NCBI GenBank assembly: GCA_020355165.1 | Contig: CP070661.1 | Span: forward strand, 3,132,319-3,196,318 | Direction: 5' to 3' | DNA from: Burkholderiales bacterium | GTDB taxonomy: Bacteria; Pseudomonadota; Gammaproteobacteria; Burkholderiales; Burkholderiaceae_F | DNA: 64,000 nucleotides | In this document: piece by piece, positions 35,974-44,531 of the stretch | Layout of the letters: every line of letters starts with the position of its first letter | How positions within the stretch are numbered: the stretch's first letter is position 1 | Notes under the pieces: generated by a model | Seen by the model: the letters and a program-made list of their open reading frames with translations, nothing else | Told to the model about the DNA's origin: nothing | Databases searched by the model: none | Position numbers and translations under genes: made by a program

Positions 35974-37700
35974 CGGCTCTCCTTGCCTGCCAGCCAGGCG
36001 CGCACCCGGCGCAGCGGCTGCGTGTTGATCAGGTCGCCCTTCTCCAGCCAGCCGCGCCGTGCCTGGCCGATGCCGAACTCGAGGTTGTCGTACTCGTGCT
36101 CGGCGTGCGCGTCGGAATTTATGACGACCTTCGCCCCCTCGTCCTTCGCCATGCGGCAGCCCAGGTCGGTAAGGTCGAGCCGCTCCGGATGGGCGTTCAG
36201 CTCCAGCGCCACGTCGCGCGCCTTGCACTTGCGGATCACGGCGAGCAGGTCGACGTCGTAAGGCTCGCGCTTGTCGATCAGCCGGCCGACCGGGTGGGCG
36301 AGGATCCTCACCTTCGGATGGTCGAGCGCGGCGAGGATGCGCCGCGTCTGGGCGGCACGCGACAGGCCGAACTTCGAATGCACCGCGGCGATCACCACGT
36401 CGAGCGGCGCCAGCGCCTTGTCGGGCAGGTCGAGGCTGCCGTCTTCCAGCACGTCGACCTCGATCCCGGTGAGCAGTTCGATGCCGTCGAGCTTGCCGTT
36501 CGCCTTCTCGACCTCGGCGCACTGGCGCGCCAGCCGCTGCGGATCGAGACCGTTCGCCACCGTCAGCCGCCGGCTGTGGTCGCTGATCGCCAGGTACGAC
36601 AGGCCGTGGGCTTTCGCGGCGCGCGCCATCGCGGCGATGCTGGCGGTGCCGTCGCTCCAGTCGGTGTGCACGTGCAGGTCGCCCGCCAGGTCGGCGCGCT
36701 CGATCAGCGCCGGCAGCCTGTTCTTCAGCGCCGCCTCGATCTCGCCGCGGTCCTCGCGCAGTTCGGGTGCGATCCACGGCAGGTCCAGCGCCCGGTAGAC
36801 CTCTTCCTCGGTCGCCGCGGCAACGGTCCGGCGGCCGGCAAACAGCCCGTATTCGTTCAGCTTCAGTCCGCGCTCGATGGCCAGCGTCCGCAGGCGGATG
36901 TTGTGCGCCTTCGAGCCGGTGAAGTACAGCAGCGCCGCACCGAAGCTCGCCGTCGGCACCACCCGCAGGTCGACCTGCAGTCCCGATTGCAGCAGCACAG
37001 TCGCGCGCTTGCCGCCCGAGGCGCGCACTTCGGCGACCTCGGGATAGGCGAGCAGGTGCCGGCACACGGCGGCGCCGTCCGGCGCGCAGGCGAGCAGGTC
37101 GAGGTCACCGACCGTCTCGCGGGCGCGGCGCAGGCTTCCGGCAGGCGCCACTTCGCTCACCCCGGGTGCCTTGCGCAGCCAGTCGAGCAGCGCGGCGGCG
37201 TACTGCGACGCGGCGACCAGCTTCAGCCGCTGGGGCCTGTGGCTGTGCGCGTCGATGGCATCGAGGATGCTCGCCTCGGTCCTGGCGCCAAAGCCCGGCA
37301 GCGCACGGATCCGCCCGTCGCGCGCGGCGCGCGCCAGCTGGGCGAGCGAGGTGACGTGCAGTTCCTCGTACAGCGCGCGCACCCGCTTCGGGCCGAGCCC
37401 GGGCAGCTGCAGCATCTCGGCCACGCCGGACGGGATCTGCCGGCGCAGCCGGTCGAGCAGCGCCAGGTGCCCGGAGTGAGCGAACTCCTCGATCTTGCCG
37501 GCCAGATCGGCGCCGATCCCAGGCAGCTTCGGCAGCGGCCTGCCCGCCTCCACCTGCGCCACCAGGTCGAGCTTCAGCTCACCGACCAGCCGCGCCGCGT
37601 TCCGGTAGGCGCGGACGCGGAAGGGATTGGCCTCCTGCAGCTCGAGCAGATCGGCGGTCTGCTCGAATGCAGCGGCCAGATCGGCGTTGGTCTTCGGCAC
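35970..37700 (-). CDS. polX: Family-X DNA polymerase/3'-5' exonuclease PolX
   Basis: PolX fills short gaps in DNA repair and has a PHP exonuclease. GTG 37700 (start of VPKTNADLAAAFEQ) gives 576 residues. Order: helix-hairpin-helix region (LPGIGADLAGKIEEF, LPGLGPKRVRALYEEL), nucleotidyltransferase motif GSLRRARETVGDLDLL with a third Asp in GLQVDLRVV, and a C-terminal PHP domain with HVHTDWSDG, ISDHSRR and HSKFGL. The polymerase and exonuclease residues look intact. Coupled to the YbhB gene. A separate CBS-domain gene lies 112 bases upstream. Confidence 0.94.
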   Translation of the reverse strand: MPKTNADLAAAFEQTADLLELQEANPFRVRAYRNAARLVGELKLDLVAQVEAGRPLPKLPGIGADLAGKIEEFAHSGHLALLDRLRRQIPSGVAEMLQLPGLGPKRVRALYEELHVTSLAQLARAARDGRIRALPGFGARTEASILDAIDAHSHRPQRLKLVAASQYAAALLDWLRKAPGVSEVAPAGSLRRARETVGDLDLLACAPDGAAVCRHLLAYPEVAEVRASGGKRATVLLQSGLQVDLRVVPTASFGAALLYFTGSKAHNIRLRTLAIERGLKLNEYGLFAGRRTVAAATEEEVYRALDLPWIAPELREDRGEIEAALKNRLPALIERADLAGDLHVHTDWSDGTASIAAMARAAKAHGLSYLAISDHSRRLTVANGLDPQRLARQCAEVEKANGKLDGIELLTGIEVDVLEDGSLDLPDKALAPLDVVIAAVHSKFGLSRAAQTRRILAALDHPKVRILAHPVGRLIDKREPYDVDLLAVIRKCKARDVALELNAHPERLDLTDLGCRMAKDEGAKVVINSDAHAEHEYDNLEFGIGQARRGWLEKGDLINTQPLRRVRAWLAGKESR

Positions 37701-37812
37701 CGCATGGCCCCCGGCGTTTGCCCTCGGCTCAATGTAGCCGCCGCGCCCCGGGTCGCCGTGACCGGTATCAAGCGCGACCAAACGCGGCGGCGCCGGCCCG
37801 GCGCCGAAGTCG

Positions 37813-38277
37813 CTACCTGCGCGTCGCGCTCTCGCGCGTCTGCTCGGCCTTCAGCACCCGCACCACCGCGTCGAGCTGCTCGGCCAGCGCCTCGAGCAGG
37901 TTGTCGACGGCGACGATGCCCGACAGGTGCCCGGCATCGTCGAGTACCGGCAGCCGGCGCACGCCGTGCTCGCGCATGCGCGCCAGCGCGTCGAGGATGT
38001 CGTCGCCGTCGCGCACGGTCGCCAGCGGCGTCGTCATCACGTCGCCGGCGGTCAGCGTCGACGGATCGAGGCCGACCGCCACCGACTCGACCACGATGTC
38101 GCGGTCGGTGACGATCCCGCGCGGGTTGTCGCGCTGGCCCTGGTCGTCGACCACGACCACGGTGCCGACGTGCTGGGCGCGCATGATCTGCGCGCACTCG
38201 GCAAGTGTCGTCGTCGGGGTCACGGTCACCACTTCGTGCGCGGCCAGGTCGCGCACCGTCACGGTACGGGCTCTCAT
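37813..38277 (-). CDS. CBS-domain pair protein
   Basis: A 154-residue protein made of two CBS domains (about residues 8-65 and 77-140): VRDLAAHEVVTVTPTTTLAE, RGIVTDRDIVVESVA, DVMTTPLATVRDGDDILDAL, GVRRLPVLDD and LSGIVAVDNLLEALAE. CBS pairs bind adenine nucleotides, sometimes SAM, and act as energy sensors. Here it is stand-alone, so its target is unknown. ATG 38277 has a near-ideal AAGGAGGTG site. Similar stand-alone proteins are common in betaproteobacteria. Confidence 0.9.
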   Translation of the reverse strand: MRARTVTVRDLAAHEVVTVTPTTTLAECAQIMRAQHVGTVVVVDDQGQRDNPRGIVTDRDIVVESVAVGLDPSTLTAGDVMTTPLATVRDGDDILDALARMREHGVRRLPVLDDAGHLSGIVAVDNLLEALAEQLDAVVRVLKAEQTRESATRR

Positions 38278-38374
38278 GGCACCTCCTTGAAAGCCATGTT
38301 GCGCCGATGCCCGGCGGCAGCGCTGACCTGAATCAAGCGGCCGGCGCCGCACGACCGCGGTGCGGCCGGCGCCG

Positions 38375-39304
38375 TCAGTCCGGGCCGCTGCCGGCGAAGC
38401 GGATCACCTCGCCGGCGGCAGCCGGCGGCTCGCACGGCTGATCGTCGAAGGCGATGTCGCCGCCGCCGTCGGCCAAGCCGGTGGGCACGAGGTCGCGGAA
38501 GCCGAACAGCGTCGGATCCATCAGGTGCGACGGCACCACGCGCGCCAGGCTGCCGAAGATCGTCTGCACCCGGCCCGGATGGCGGCGCTCCCACTCGGCC
38601 AGCATCCTCCTCACCTGCTGCCGCTGCAGGTTCTGCTGCGAGCCGCAGAGGTTGCACGGGATGATCGGAAAGCGCTTGACCTGCGCATAGCGCGCCAGGT
38701 CGGCCTCCTTCACATAGGCCAGCGGACGGATGACGACGTGGCGCCCGTCGTCGGAAACCAGCTTCGGCGGCATGCCCTTGAGCCTGCCGCCGTAGAACAG
38801 GTTGAGGAAGAAGGTGGCGACGATGTCGTCGCGGTGATGGCCGAGCGCGATCTTGGTCGCGCCCAGTTCGCTGGCGACCCGGTACAGGATGCCGCGCCGC
38901 AGCCGCGAGCACAGCGAACAGTACGTCGCGCCCTCGGGGATCAACCGCGTGACGATCGAATAGGTGTCCTGCGTCTCGATGTGAAACGGCACGCCGAGCG
39001 AGCCTAGGTAGGCCGGCAGCACGTCCGGCGGGAAGCCGGGCTGCCTCTGGTCGAGGTTGACGGCGACGATCTCGAAGTCGACCGGCGCGCGGCTGCGCAG
39101 CGTCAGCAGCAGGTCGAGCAGGCCGTAGCTGTCCTTGCCGCCGGACAGACAGACCATCACCCTGTCGCCCGCCTCGATCATCCGGTACTCGGCGATCGCC
39201 TGTCCGGCCAGGCGCAGCAGGCGCTTGCCCAGCTTGTTCTCCTCGCGCGCCGCCTTCTGCCCTGCCTGCACGGTCGGCGCGGCCAGTTCCGCCGGCGCAT
39301 TCAT
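38375..39304 (-). CDS. ttcA: tRNA 2-thiocytidine(32) synthetase TtcA
   Basis: TtcA makes 2-thiocytidine at position 32 of some tRNAs using an oxygen-sensitive 4Fe-4S cluster and ATP. The 309-residue protein has the PP-loop [15 protein letters not shown], cysteines CSLC and CNLC that ligate the cluster, and [16 protein letters not shown]. The start overlaps the folB stop by four bases (ATGA). The C-terminal tail is Ala/Pro rich. It is the last gene of the folM-like/folB/ttcA unit. Confidence 0.95.
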   Translation of the reverse strand: MNAPAELAAPTVQAGQKAAREENKLGKRLLRLAGQAIAEYRMIEAGDRVMVCLSGGKDSYGLLDLLLTLRSRAPVDFEIVAVNLDQRQPGFPPDVLPAYLGSLGVPFHIETQDTYSIVTRLIPEGATYCSLCSRLRRGILYRVASELGATKIALGHHRDDIVATFFLNLFYGGRLKGMPPKLVSDDGRHVVIRPLAYVKEADLARYAQVKRFPIIPCNLCGSQQNLQRQQVRRMLAEWERRHPGRVQTIFGSLARVVPSHLMDPTLFGFRDLVPTGLADGGGDIAFDDQPCEPPAAAGEVIRFAGSGPD

Positions 39305-39699
39305 GCGGCGTCCTCGCGGAAGTGGAACACCTCGACCCCGACCGCCTCGACATCCTCGTAGACGTCGGGCTTCTCGCTCGCCACCCGCACCGCCGCCACG
39401 CTCGGGTGCGCCAGCAGCGCGCGCGCGATGTCGTCGACCAGCGTTTCCTGCAGGTTGATATGGCCCCGCTCGATGCGGCGGCTGATGGTCAGGCGAACGA
39501 AGTCGTAGTCGAGCACCTCGCTGATGCGGTCGTGCCGCGGCGTGCTCACCGCCAGCGGCACGAACAGGTCGACGCTGATCACCAGCCGCTGGCTGCCCAC
39601 GCGCTCGAAGTCGTGGATACCGATGTTGGCATCGACCAGCACCTCGCGCAGAAAGATCCGCCGGCACTTCGCCAGCCGGGAGTCGAGCAGCCAGGTCAT
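39301..39699 (-). CDS. folB: Dihydroneopterin aldolase
   Basis: FolB cleaves 7,8-dihydroneopterin to 6-hydroxymethyl-dihydropterin in folate synthesis and often also epimerises it. The 132-residue protein carries [36 protein letters not shown] and the lysine in [19 protein letters not shown]. Both ends overlap neighbours by four bases: its start with the reductase stop and its stop with the ttcA start. That implies tight translational coupling and a pteridine-related role for the upstream reductase. Confidence 0.93.
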   Translation of the reverse strand: MTWLLDSRLAKCRRIFLREVLVDANIGIHDFERVGSQRLVISVDLFVPLAVSTPRHDRISEVLDYDFVRLTISRRIERGHINLQETLVDDIARALLAHPSVAAVRVASEKPDVYEDVEAVGVEVFHFREDAA

Positions 39700-40469
39700 G
39701 GTCCTTCCGTCAGGAACATCACGTCGCGATCCGATGGCACCAGGTGCTGGCCGCCGTCGACCAGCAGCGTGGTGCCGGTAACCGCCTGCGCGCGCACCGC
39801 GTAGACGACCGCCTGCGCCACGTCCTCGGGCGTCGACGAGCGACCGAGCGGCGTCTTCGCGTGCGCGGCGGCAAAGCCGGCGTCGGACTGATCGCCCGAG
39901 CGCAGGGTGATCCCGGGGGCGACGCCGACCACGCGCAGGCGCGGCGCCAGCGCACGGGCCAGCAGCCTGGTCGCCTCCTTCAGCGCGCTCTTCGACAGCG
40001 TGTAGCTGAGGAAGTCGGGATTCGGGTTGAACAGCTTCTGGTCGAGCAGGTTGACCACCACGCCCTGCCGGTCCGCCGGCAGCTGCGCGGCCAGCGCCTG
40101 CGCCAGCAGCAGCGGCGCGGCGACGTTGACGCTGTTCAGGCGCGCCAGCGTTTCCGGCCGGAAGTCGGCGGCACTGTCGTACTCGAACAGCGCCGCGTTG
40201 TTGACCACGCAGGTGAGCGGCCCGAGCGCCTCGGCGCAGCGGCCGCACAGCGCGCGCACGGCGCCGGCATCGGCCAGGTCGCAGGCCAGCGCCACGGCGC
40301 GCCGCCCGCGCGCCTCGATCTCGCGCACGGTATCCGCGGCCTCGTCCCGCGAGCGCCCGAAGTGCACTGCAATGTCCCAGCCGTCGGCGGCGAGCGCGAG
40401 AGCGATCGCCCGGCCGATGCGCATGGCACCACCGGTGACCAACGCCGCGCCGCTGCGATTCGCCTCCAT
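39696..40469 (-). CDS. folM: Short-chain reductase of the FolM/pteridine reductase type
   Basis: This short-chain dehydrogenase (257 residues) has the cofactor motif [12 protein letters not shown], in which Arg replaces the usual glycine-isoleucine region; this is typical of pteridine reductases and FolM. The catalytic YxxxK is YTLSKSAL, and [11 protein letters not shown] holds the conserved Asn. FolM reduces dihydromonapterin and dihydrofolate. Coupling to folB supports that assignment, but the exact substrate cannot be read from sequence. ATG 40469 diverges from the methyltransferase gene with 24 bases between starts. Confidence 0.82.
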   Translation of the reverse strand: MEANRSGAALVTGGAMRIGRAIALALAADGWDIAVHFGRSRDEAADTVREIEARGRRAVALACDLADAGAVRALCGRCAEALGPLTCVVNNAALFEYDSAADFRPETLARLNSVNVAAPLLLAQALAAQLPADRQGVVVNLLDQKLFNPNPDFLSYTLSKSALKEATRLLARALAPRLRVVGVAPGITLRSGDQSDAGFAAAHAKTPLGRSSTPEDVAQAVVYAVRAQAVTGTTLLVDGGQHLVPSDRDVMFLTEGP

Positions 40470-40493
40470 GGGACGCCGCAGTTTACCGGTAGC

Positions 40494-41654
40494 ATGGCCG
40501 CGACCATGACGCTCGCCCGACCGTCGCTGCCCGAGCCGTCGCCCGAAGCACTGGCGTTGAGCGAGCGACTCGCCGCGCTGGTGGGCGGCGAGATCGACGC
40601 CGCCGGCGGCTGGATCGGCTTCGATCGCTACATGGAGCTCGCCCTGTACGCGCCCGGGCTGGGTTACTACGCCGCCGGCACGCGAAAGTTCGGCAGCGGC
40701 CCGGAAGGCGGCGACTTCGTCACCGCGCCGGAGATCTCGCCGCTGTTCGCCGGAGCACTTGCCGTGCAGGCGGCGCAGGTGCTGGCGCAGACCTCGCCGC
40801 GGATCGTCGAGTTCGGCGCCGGCAGCGGGCGGCTGGCGGCCGACCTGCTGGCCGCGCTCGACGAGCGCGGCGTGGCCGTCGAGCGCTACGAGATCGTCGA
40901 ACCGTCGCCCGACCTGCGCGAGCGGCAGCGCGCGCTGATCGCCGATGCGCGCGTGCGCTGGCTCGAGGTGCCGCCGGAAGGCGTCTGCGGCGTGATGTTG
41001 GCCAACGAGGTGCTCGACGTGATGCCGGTGCGCCTGTTCGTGCGCCGCGGCGAGGCGGTCGACGAACGCGGCGTGATGCTGCGCGGCGGCGCGCTGGTGT
41101 TCGGCACCCGGCCCGCCGAGCGGACACTGGCCGAGGCGGTGACCGAGATCGAAAGCGAGGTCGGTCGCCTGCCCGACGGCTACGGCTCGGAAGTCGGACT
41201 GGCCGCCCGCGGCTGGATGCGCTCGGCGGCGCAGTGGCTCGAGCACGGCATCCTTCTGGCGATCGACTATGGCTTTCCGCGCCGCGAGTACTACCACCCG
41301 CAACGGCTGATGGGCACGCTGATGTGCCATTACCGGCACCGCTCGCATGCCGACCCGCTGTGGCTGCCCGGGCTGAACGACATCACCGCGCACGTCGACT
41401 TCTCGGCCATGGCGCAGGCGGCGCACGACGCCGGGCTCGACGTGCTCGGCTACGCGTCGCAGGCTCACTTCCTCGTCAACTGCGGCCTGCTCGACGCCGT
41501 CGGCCGCGCCGGCACGGCACAGGCATCCGGCGCCGCGCACCGGCTGGTCTCGGAAGCGGAGATGGGCGAACTGTTCAAGGTGCTGGCCGTCGGCCGTGGC
41601 ATCGACACGCCGTTGCTCGGCTTTACCCGCGGCGACCGCACCCACACGCTGTAG
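40494..41654 (+). CDS. MidA/NDUFAF7-type SAM-dependent methyltransferase
   Basis: This 386-residue protein belongs to the MidA/NDUFAF7 (DUF185) group; the mitochondrial member methylates an arginine of a complex I subunit. Visible elements include FDRYMELALYAPGLGYYAAG, DFVTAPEISPLFAGALAVQ, the SAM motif IVEFGAGSGRLAADLL, LANEVLDVMPVRLFV and LLAIDYGFPRREYYHP. Start ATG 40494 or 40506. It is divergent from folM and followed ten bases later by a DUF2905 gene, a pairing seen in related genomes. The bacterial substrate is unknown. Confidence 0.9.
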   Translation: MAATMTLARPSLPEPSPEALALSERLAALVGGEIDAAGGWIGFDRYMELALYAPGLGYYAAGTRKFGSGPEGGDFVTAPEISPLFAGALAVQAAQVLAQTSPRIVEFGAGSGRLAADLLAALDERGVAVERYEIVEPSPDLRERQRALIADARVRWLEVPPEGVCGVMLANEVLDVMPVRLFVRRGEAVDERGVMLRGGALVFGTRPAERTLAEAVTEIESEVGRLPDGYGSEVGLAARGWMRSAAQWLEHGILLAIDYGFPRREYYHPQRLMGTLMCHYRHRSHADPLWLPGLNDITAHVDFSAMAQAAHDAGLDVLGYASQAHFLVNCGLLDAVGRAGTAQASGAAHRLVSEAEMGELFKVLAVGRGIDTPLLGFTRGDRTHTL

Positions 41655-41663
41655 GACGACACG

Positions 41664-41855
41664 ATGCGCTGGCTGCTGACGATGTTCATCGCCCTGGCGG
41701 TACTGACCGCGCTTCAGCCTTGGCTGCGCAGGCTCGGCATCGGCCGGCTGCCGGGCGACGTCAGCTTCCGCATCGGCGGCCGCGAGTACTCGTTTCCGTT
41801 CGCCAGCACGGTGCTGATGACGGCGCTGATGTTCCTGATCGGCCGGCTGATCTGA
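41664..41855 (+). CDS. DUF2905 small membrane protein
   Basis: A 63-residue protein of the DUF2905 family: an N-terminal membrane helix (WLLTMFIALAVLTALQPWL), the conserved loop LGIGRLPGDVSFRIGGREYS, and a C-terminal helix (FPFASTVLMTALMFLIGRLI). No function is known. It lies ten bases after the MidA-type gene and is probably co-transcribed. Confidence 0.9.
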   Translation: MRWLLTMFIALAVLTALQPWLRRLGIGRLPGDVSFRIGGREYSFPFASTVLMTALMFLIGRLI

Positions 41856-41968
41856 CCGCACCGCCGACGCCGTGCGGGCATGCCACGCGCCGCGGCCGAG
41901 CATCGTCGGCCGCCAGCCGAGCGGTCCGTGCACCGCCAACACCAGTGGCCTCGCACCGCCTGGATGGC

Positions 41969-42760
41969 TTAGGCGAAGGTCAGCTCGATGCGTCCCAGAA
42001 CCCCGTAGTCGGCCGCGACGACATCGCCCGGCGCGATCGGCATCGGCACCATGCAGGTCCCTGTAGAAACGACCTGGCCTGCGTGCAGGGTCAGTCCGAG
42101 CCGACTCAGTTCATTGACGAGCCACATCAAAGCGGTACGCGGGTCGCCCAGCACCGCCTCGCCGGTTCCCGCGCGCTCGACGGCGGGCGCTCCGTTCCTC
42201 AGCACCGTGCCGCGCACTTCGTGGTGCCGCAGATCCGACGTTCGCCAGCCGTCGCGGCAAGGCTCGCCGAAGACGAAGCGCCCGGCGCAGGCATCGTCGG
42301 CGAGCAGCTGCGCCTCACCGGCCCGCACGAAGTCGGCAAACCGAGACGAGGGCACCTCGATCGAAGGAAAGACATGGTCGACCGCTTCGAGCACTTCGTC
42401 GACGCTGTAGGCCGACTCCCGTGGCGCAAGGTCGGTCGCCATCGCAAAGCCGAATTCCGGCTCCGCCACGCGCATGCCGTTGCCGAGCGAGGAGATCTCG
42501 CTGCCCGACGAATGGACGCGCGACTGCAGAATCCGGCCCGCCAGCGGTCCGTTCACGCCGATGTGGCGGCGACCCGCCTCGCTGGTGGCGGCGATCTTCC
42601 AACCGACGACGCGCTCGCCGGAGACCTTCGGCCAGTGCGCCTGCACCTGGTAGCCCTCAGCCCGTGTGCTCGGCCTGATCTGCTCGGGAAGGTCGTCAAT
42701 GAACCGGCCCGACTGCGCGCAATCCCACAGCAGACGAGCCGCCTGAAGAAACCTGTCCAT
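41969..42760 (-). CDS. 2-keto-4-pentenoate hydratase/fumarylacetoacetase-fold family enzyme
   Basis: A 263-residue protein of the 2-oxopent-4-enoate hydratase/oxaloacetate decarboxylase fold used in aromatic meta-cleavage pathways. It shows GYQVQAHWPKVSGERVVGWK, EPEFGFAMATDL with the metal-binding Glu pair, VFPSIEVPSSRFADF, and GQVVSTGTCMVPMPI near the end. Neighbours offer no aromatic-degradation genes, so the physiological substrate is unknown. A 6-3-6 inverted repeat starts 15 bases upstream of the ATG. Confidence 0.82.
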   Translation of the reverse strand: MDRFLQAARLLWDCAQSGRFIDDLPEQIRPSTRAEGYQVQAHWPKVSGERVVGWKIAATSEAGRRHIGVNGPLAGRILQSRVHSSGSEISSLGNGMRVAEPEFGFAMATDLAPRESAYSVDEVLEAVDHVFPSIEVPSSRFADFVRAGEAQLLADDACAGRFVFGEPCRDGWRTSDLRHHEVRGTVLRNGAPAVERAGTGEAVLGDPRTALMWLVNELSRLGLTLHAGQVVSTGTCMVPMPIAPGDVVAADYGVLGRIELTFA

Positions 42761-42775
42761 TCTTCCCCCGCTTGC

Positions 42776-42790
42776 ACAAGCCCGGCTTGT
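42776..42790. promoter_or_regulatory. Inverted repeat upstream of the hydratase gene
   Basis: ACAAGC-CCG-GCTTGT forms a 6-3-6 inverted repeat centred ~23 bases before the hydratase ATG. Its size and position fit a dimeric repressor operator or the stem of a leader hairpin. Only the symmetry supports it. Confidence 0.35.
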
Positions 42791-42972
42791 GGTCGACCGT
42801 AGCAGAAGCGGCTCCGAATCGGGCTGCCTTCGCCCGGCGCAGGGTCGGACGGAGGAGCAGGTAACGCGTAACCGGCCGAGCGCAGGCGCCGCTCGCCGTT
42901 CCGATCGAATGACGGCCGACCGGTAGTGCTCTGCGGGCGGAACAGCGGTCGATCGACGCGACCCCGCCTTCA

Positions 42973-42996
42973 GCCAGTTGCCCGCGGGCAACTGGC
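42973..42996. repeat. Perfect 24-bp palindrome in the 328-base gap 42761-43088
   Basis: The arms GCCAGTTGCCCG and CGGGCAACTGGC are exact reverse complements with no spacer. The rest of the gap between the hydratase and DUF1015 starts shows no gene that I can support. There is no T-run beside the palindrome, so it is not a typical terminator. It lies 92 bases before the DUF1015 ATG and could be a regulator site for either divergent gene. Confidence 0.6.
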
Positions 42997-43088
42997 ACCG
43001 CTGTGCTCGCAGCGCTGTCTCTGAGACGCTGGCGCCGACCCGCTACGATGCGCCACTCGATACCGACCGTCTCGGCCGTGACCCTCCG

Positions 43089-44411
43089 ATGAGCATCGAA
43101 ACAGCCAGCCCGACCGGCTTTCGGCTGCCCAGGCCGCTGCTGCCGCGGCCGGGCATCGACCTGCGCAAGTGGGCGGTGATCGCCTGCGACCAGTACACCT
43201 CCGAGCCGGACTACTGGCGCCGCGTCGCCGACGAGGTAGGCGACGCGCCGTCGACGCTGCACCTGATCTTTCCCGAGGTTTACCTTGACCGGCCCGACGC
43301 GCCCGCGCGGATCGAACAGATCAAGCGCACGATGAGGCGCTACCTCGAGCAGGGCCTGCTGGTCGAGCACGCGGGCCCGATCTACGTCGAGCGCCGCCTC
43401 GGCACGCGCGTGCGCCGCGGACTGATGCTCGAGCTCGACCTCGAGTGCTACGACTTCAGCGCCGGTTCGACCAGCCTGATTCGCCCGACCGAAGGCACGA
43501 TGGTCGAGCGACTGGCGCCGCGCATCGCCGTGCGCAGCGACGCCGCACTGGAAGTGCCGCACATCCTGGTGCTGATCGACGACGCCGAGGGCACGGTGAT
43601 CGAGCCGCTGGCGGCGGCACGGCCCGCACTGGCGCCGCTGTACGAGACCGAGCTGATGCTCGGCGGCGGCCACGTCGCCGGCTACGCCGTCGACGCGGCG
43701 CGCGGCCAGCAGGTCGTGCGCGCGCTGCAGGCGCTCGCCGAGCCGCACGCCTGCGCGCAGCGCTACGGCCTGCCCGAGGGCGCGCCGCCGATGCTCTTCG
43801 CGATGGGCGACGGCAACCACTCGCTCGCCACCGCCAAGTCGGTCTGGGAGCGCATCAAGGCCACGGTCGGCATGGACCACCCGGCGCGCTGGGCGCTGGT
43901 GGAAGTGGAGAACATCCACGATCCGGCGCTCGGATTCGAGCCGATCCACCGGCTGCTGTTCGGCGTCTCGGCCGACGTGCGGGCGGCGCTGCAGGGCGAA
44001 TTCGGCGAGCGGGTCGCCTTCACCGACCTGCCGTCGGCGCCGGCCATGCGCCAGCGGTTGCGCGAGCTGCCGCCGGGCCGGCAGGCAGCGGGACTGGTCG
44101 GCCCCGGCGAGCGCTTCGCGGTGGCCGAATTCGCCGATCCGCCGTCGTCGCTGGCGGTCGGCACGCTGCAGCCCTTCGTCGAGCGCTTCGTCAGGCAGGG
44201 CGGCGCCAGCCACGTCGATTACGTGCATGGCGACGAGACGCTGGCGCGGCTGGCGCAGCAGCCCGGCTGCGTCGGCCTGCACATCGGCACGGTGGGCAAG
44301 CGCGAGCTGCTCCGGCGCGTGGTGCGCGAGGGTCCGTTGCCGCGCAAGACCTTCTCGATGGGCGAGGCGGACGAGAAACGCTTCTACGTCGAGGCGCGGC
44401 GCATACGCTGA
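43089..44411 (+). CDS. DUF1015 family protein
   Basis: A 440-residue protein of the DUF1015 family, which is widespread but of unknown function. Recognisable blocks are KWAVIACDQYTSEPDYWRRV near the N-terminus, FAMGDGNHSLATAKSVWE in the middle, FEPIHRLLFGV, and DYVHGDETLARLAQ near the end. The conserved GDGNH motif suggests a catalytic or nucleotide/metal-binding role; that is only inference. ATG 43089 has no obvious strong ribosome-binding site. It converges on cca across 120 bases in which I see nothing. Confidence 0.85.
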   Translation: MSIETASPTGFRLPRPLLPRPGIDLRKWAVIACDQYTSEPDYWRRVADEVGDAPSTLHLIFPEVYLDRPDAPARIEQIKRTMRRYLEQGLLVEHAGPIYVERRLGTRVRRGLMLELDLECYDFSAGSTSLIRPTEGTMVERLAPRIAVRSDAALEVPHILVLIDDAEGTVIEPLAAARPALAPLYETELMLGGGHVAGYAVDAARGQQVVRALQALAEPHACAQRYGLPEGAPPMLFAMGDGNHSLATAKSVWERIKATVGMDHPARWALVEVENIHDPALGFEPIHRLLFGVSADVRAALQGEFGERVAFTDLPSAPAMRQRLRELPPGRQAAGLVGPGERFAVAEFADPPSSLAVGTLQPFVERFVRQGGASHVDYVHGDETLARLAQQPGCVGLHIGTVGKRELLRRVVREGPLPRKTFSMGEADEKRFYVEARRIR

Positions 44412-44531
44412 TCGGCGGCCGGGCCGCCGGCGGCACACCGCCGACGCAAGCCCGGCCGGCCGGTCGTCAGGCTCGGCACGGCACTGTTCGCGGGCGTCGC
44501 GGCGCCGGTGCTCGCTGCGCCCGTACGCCCC

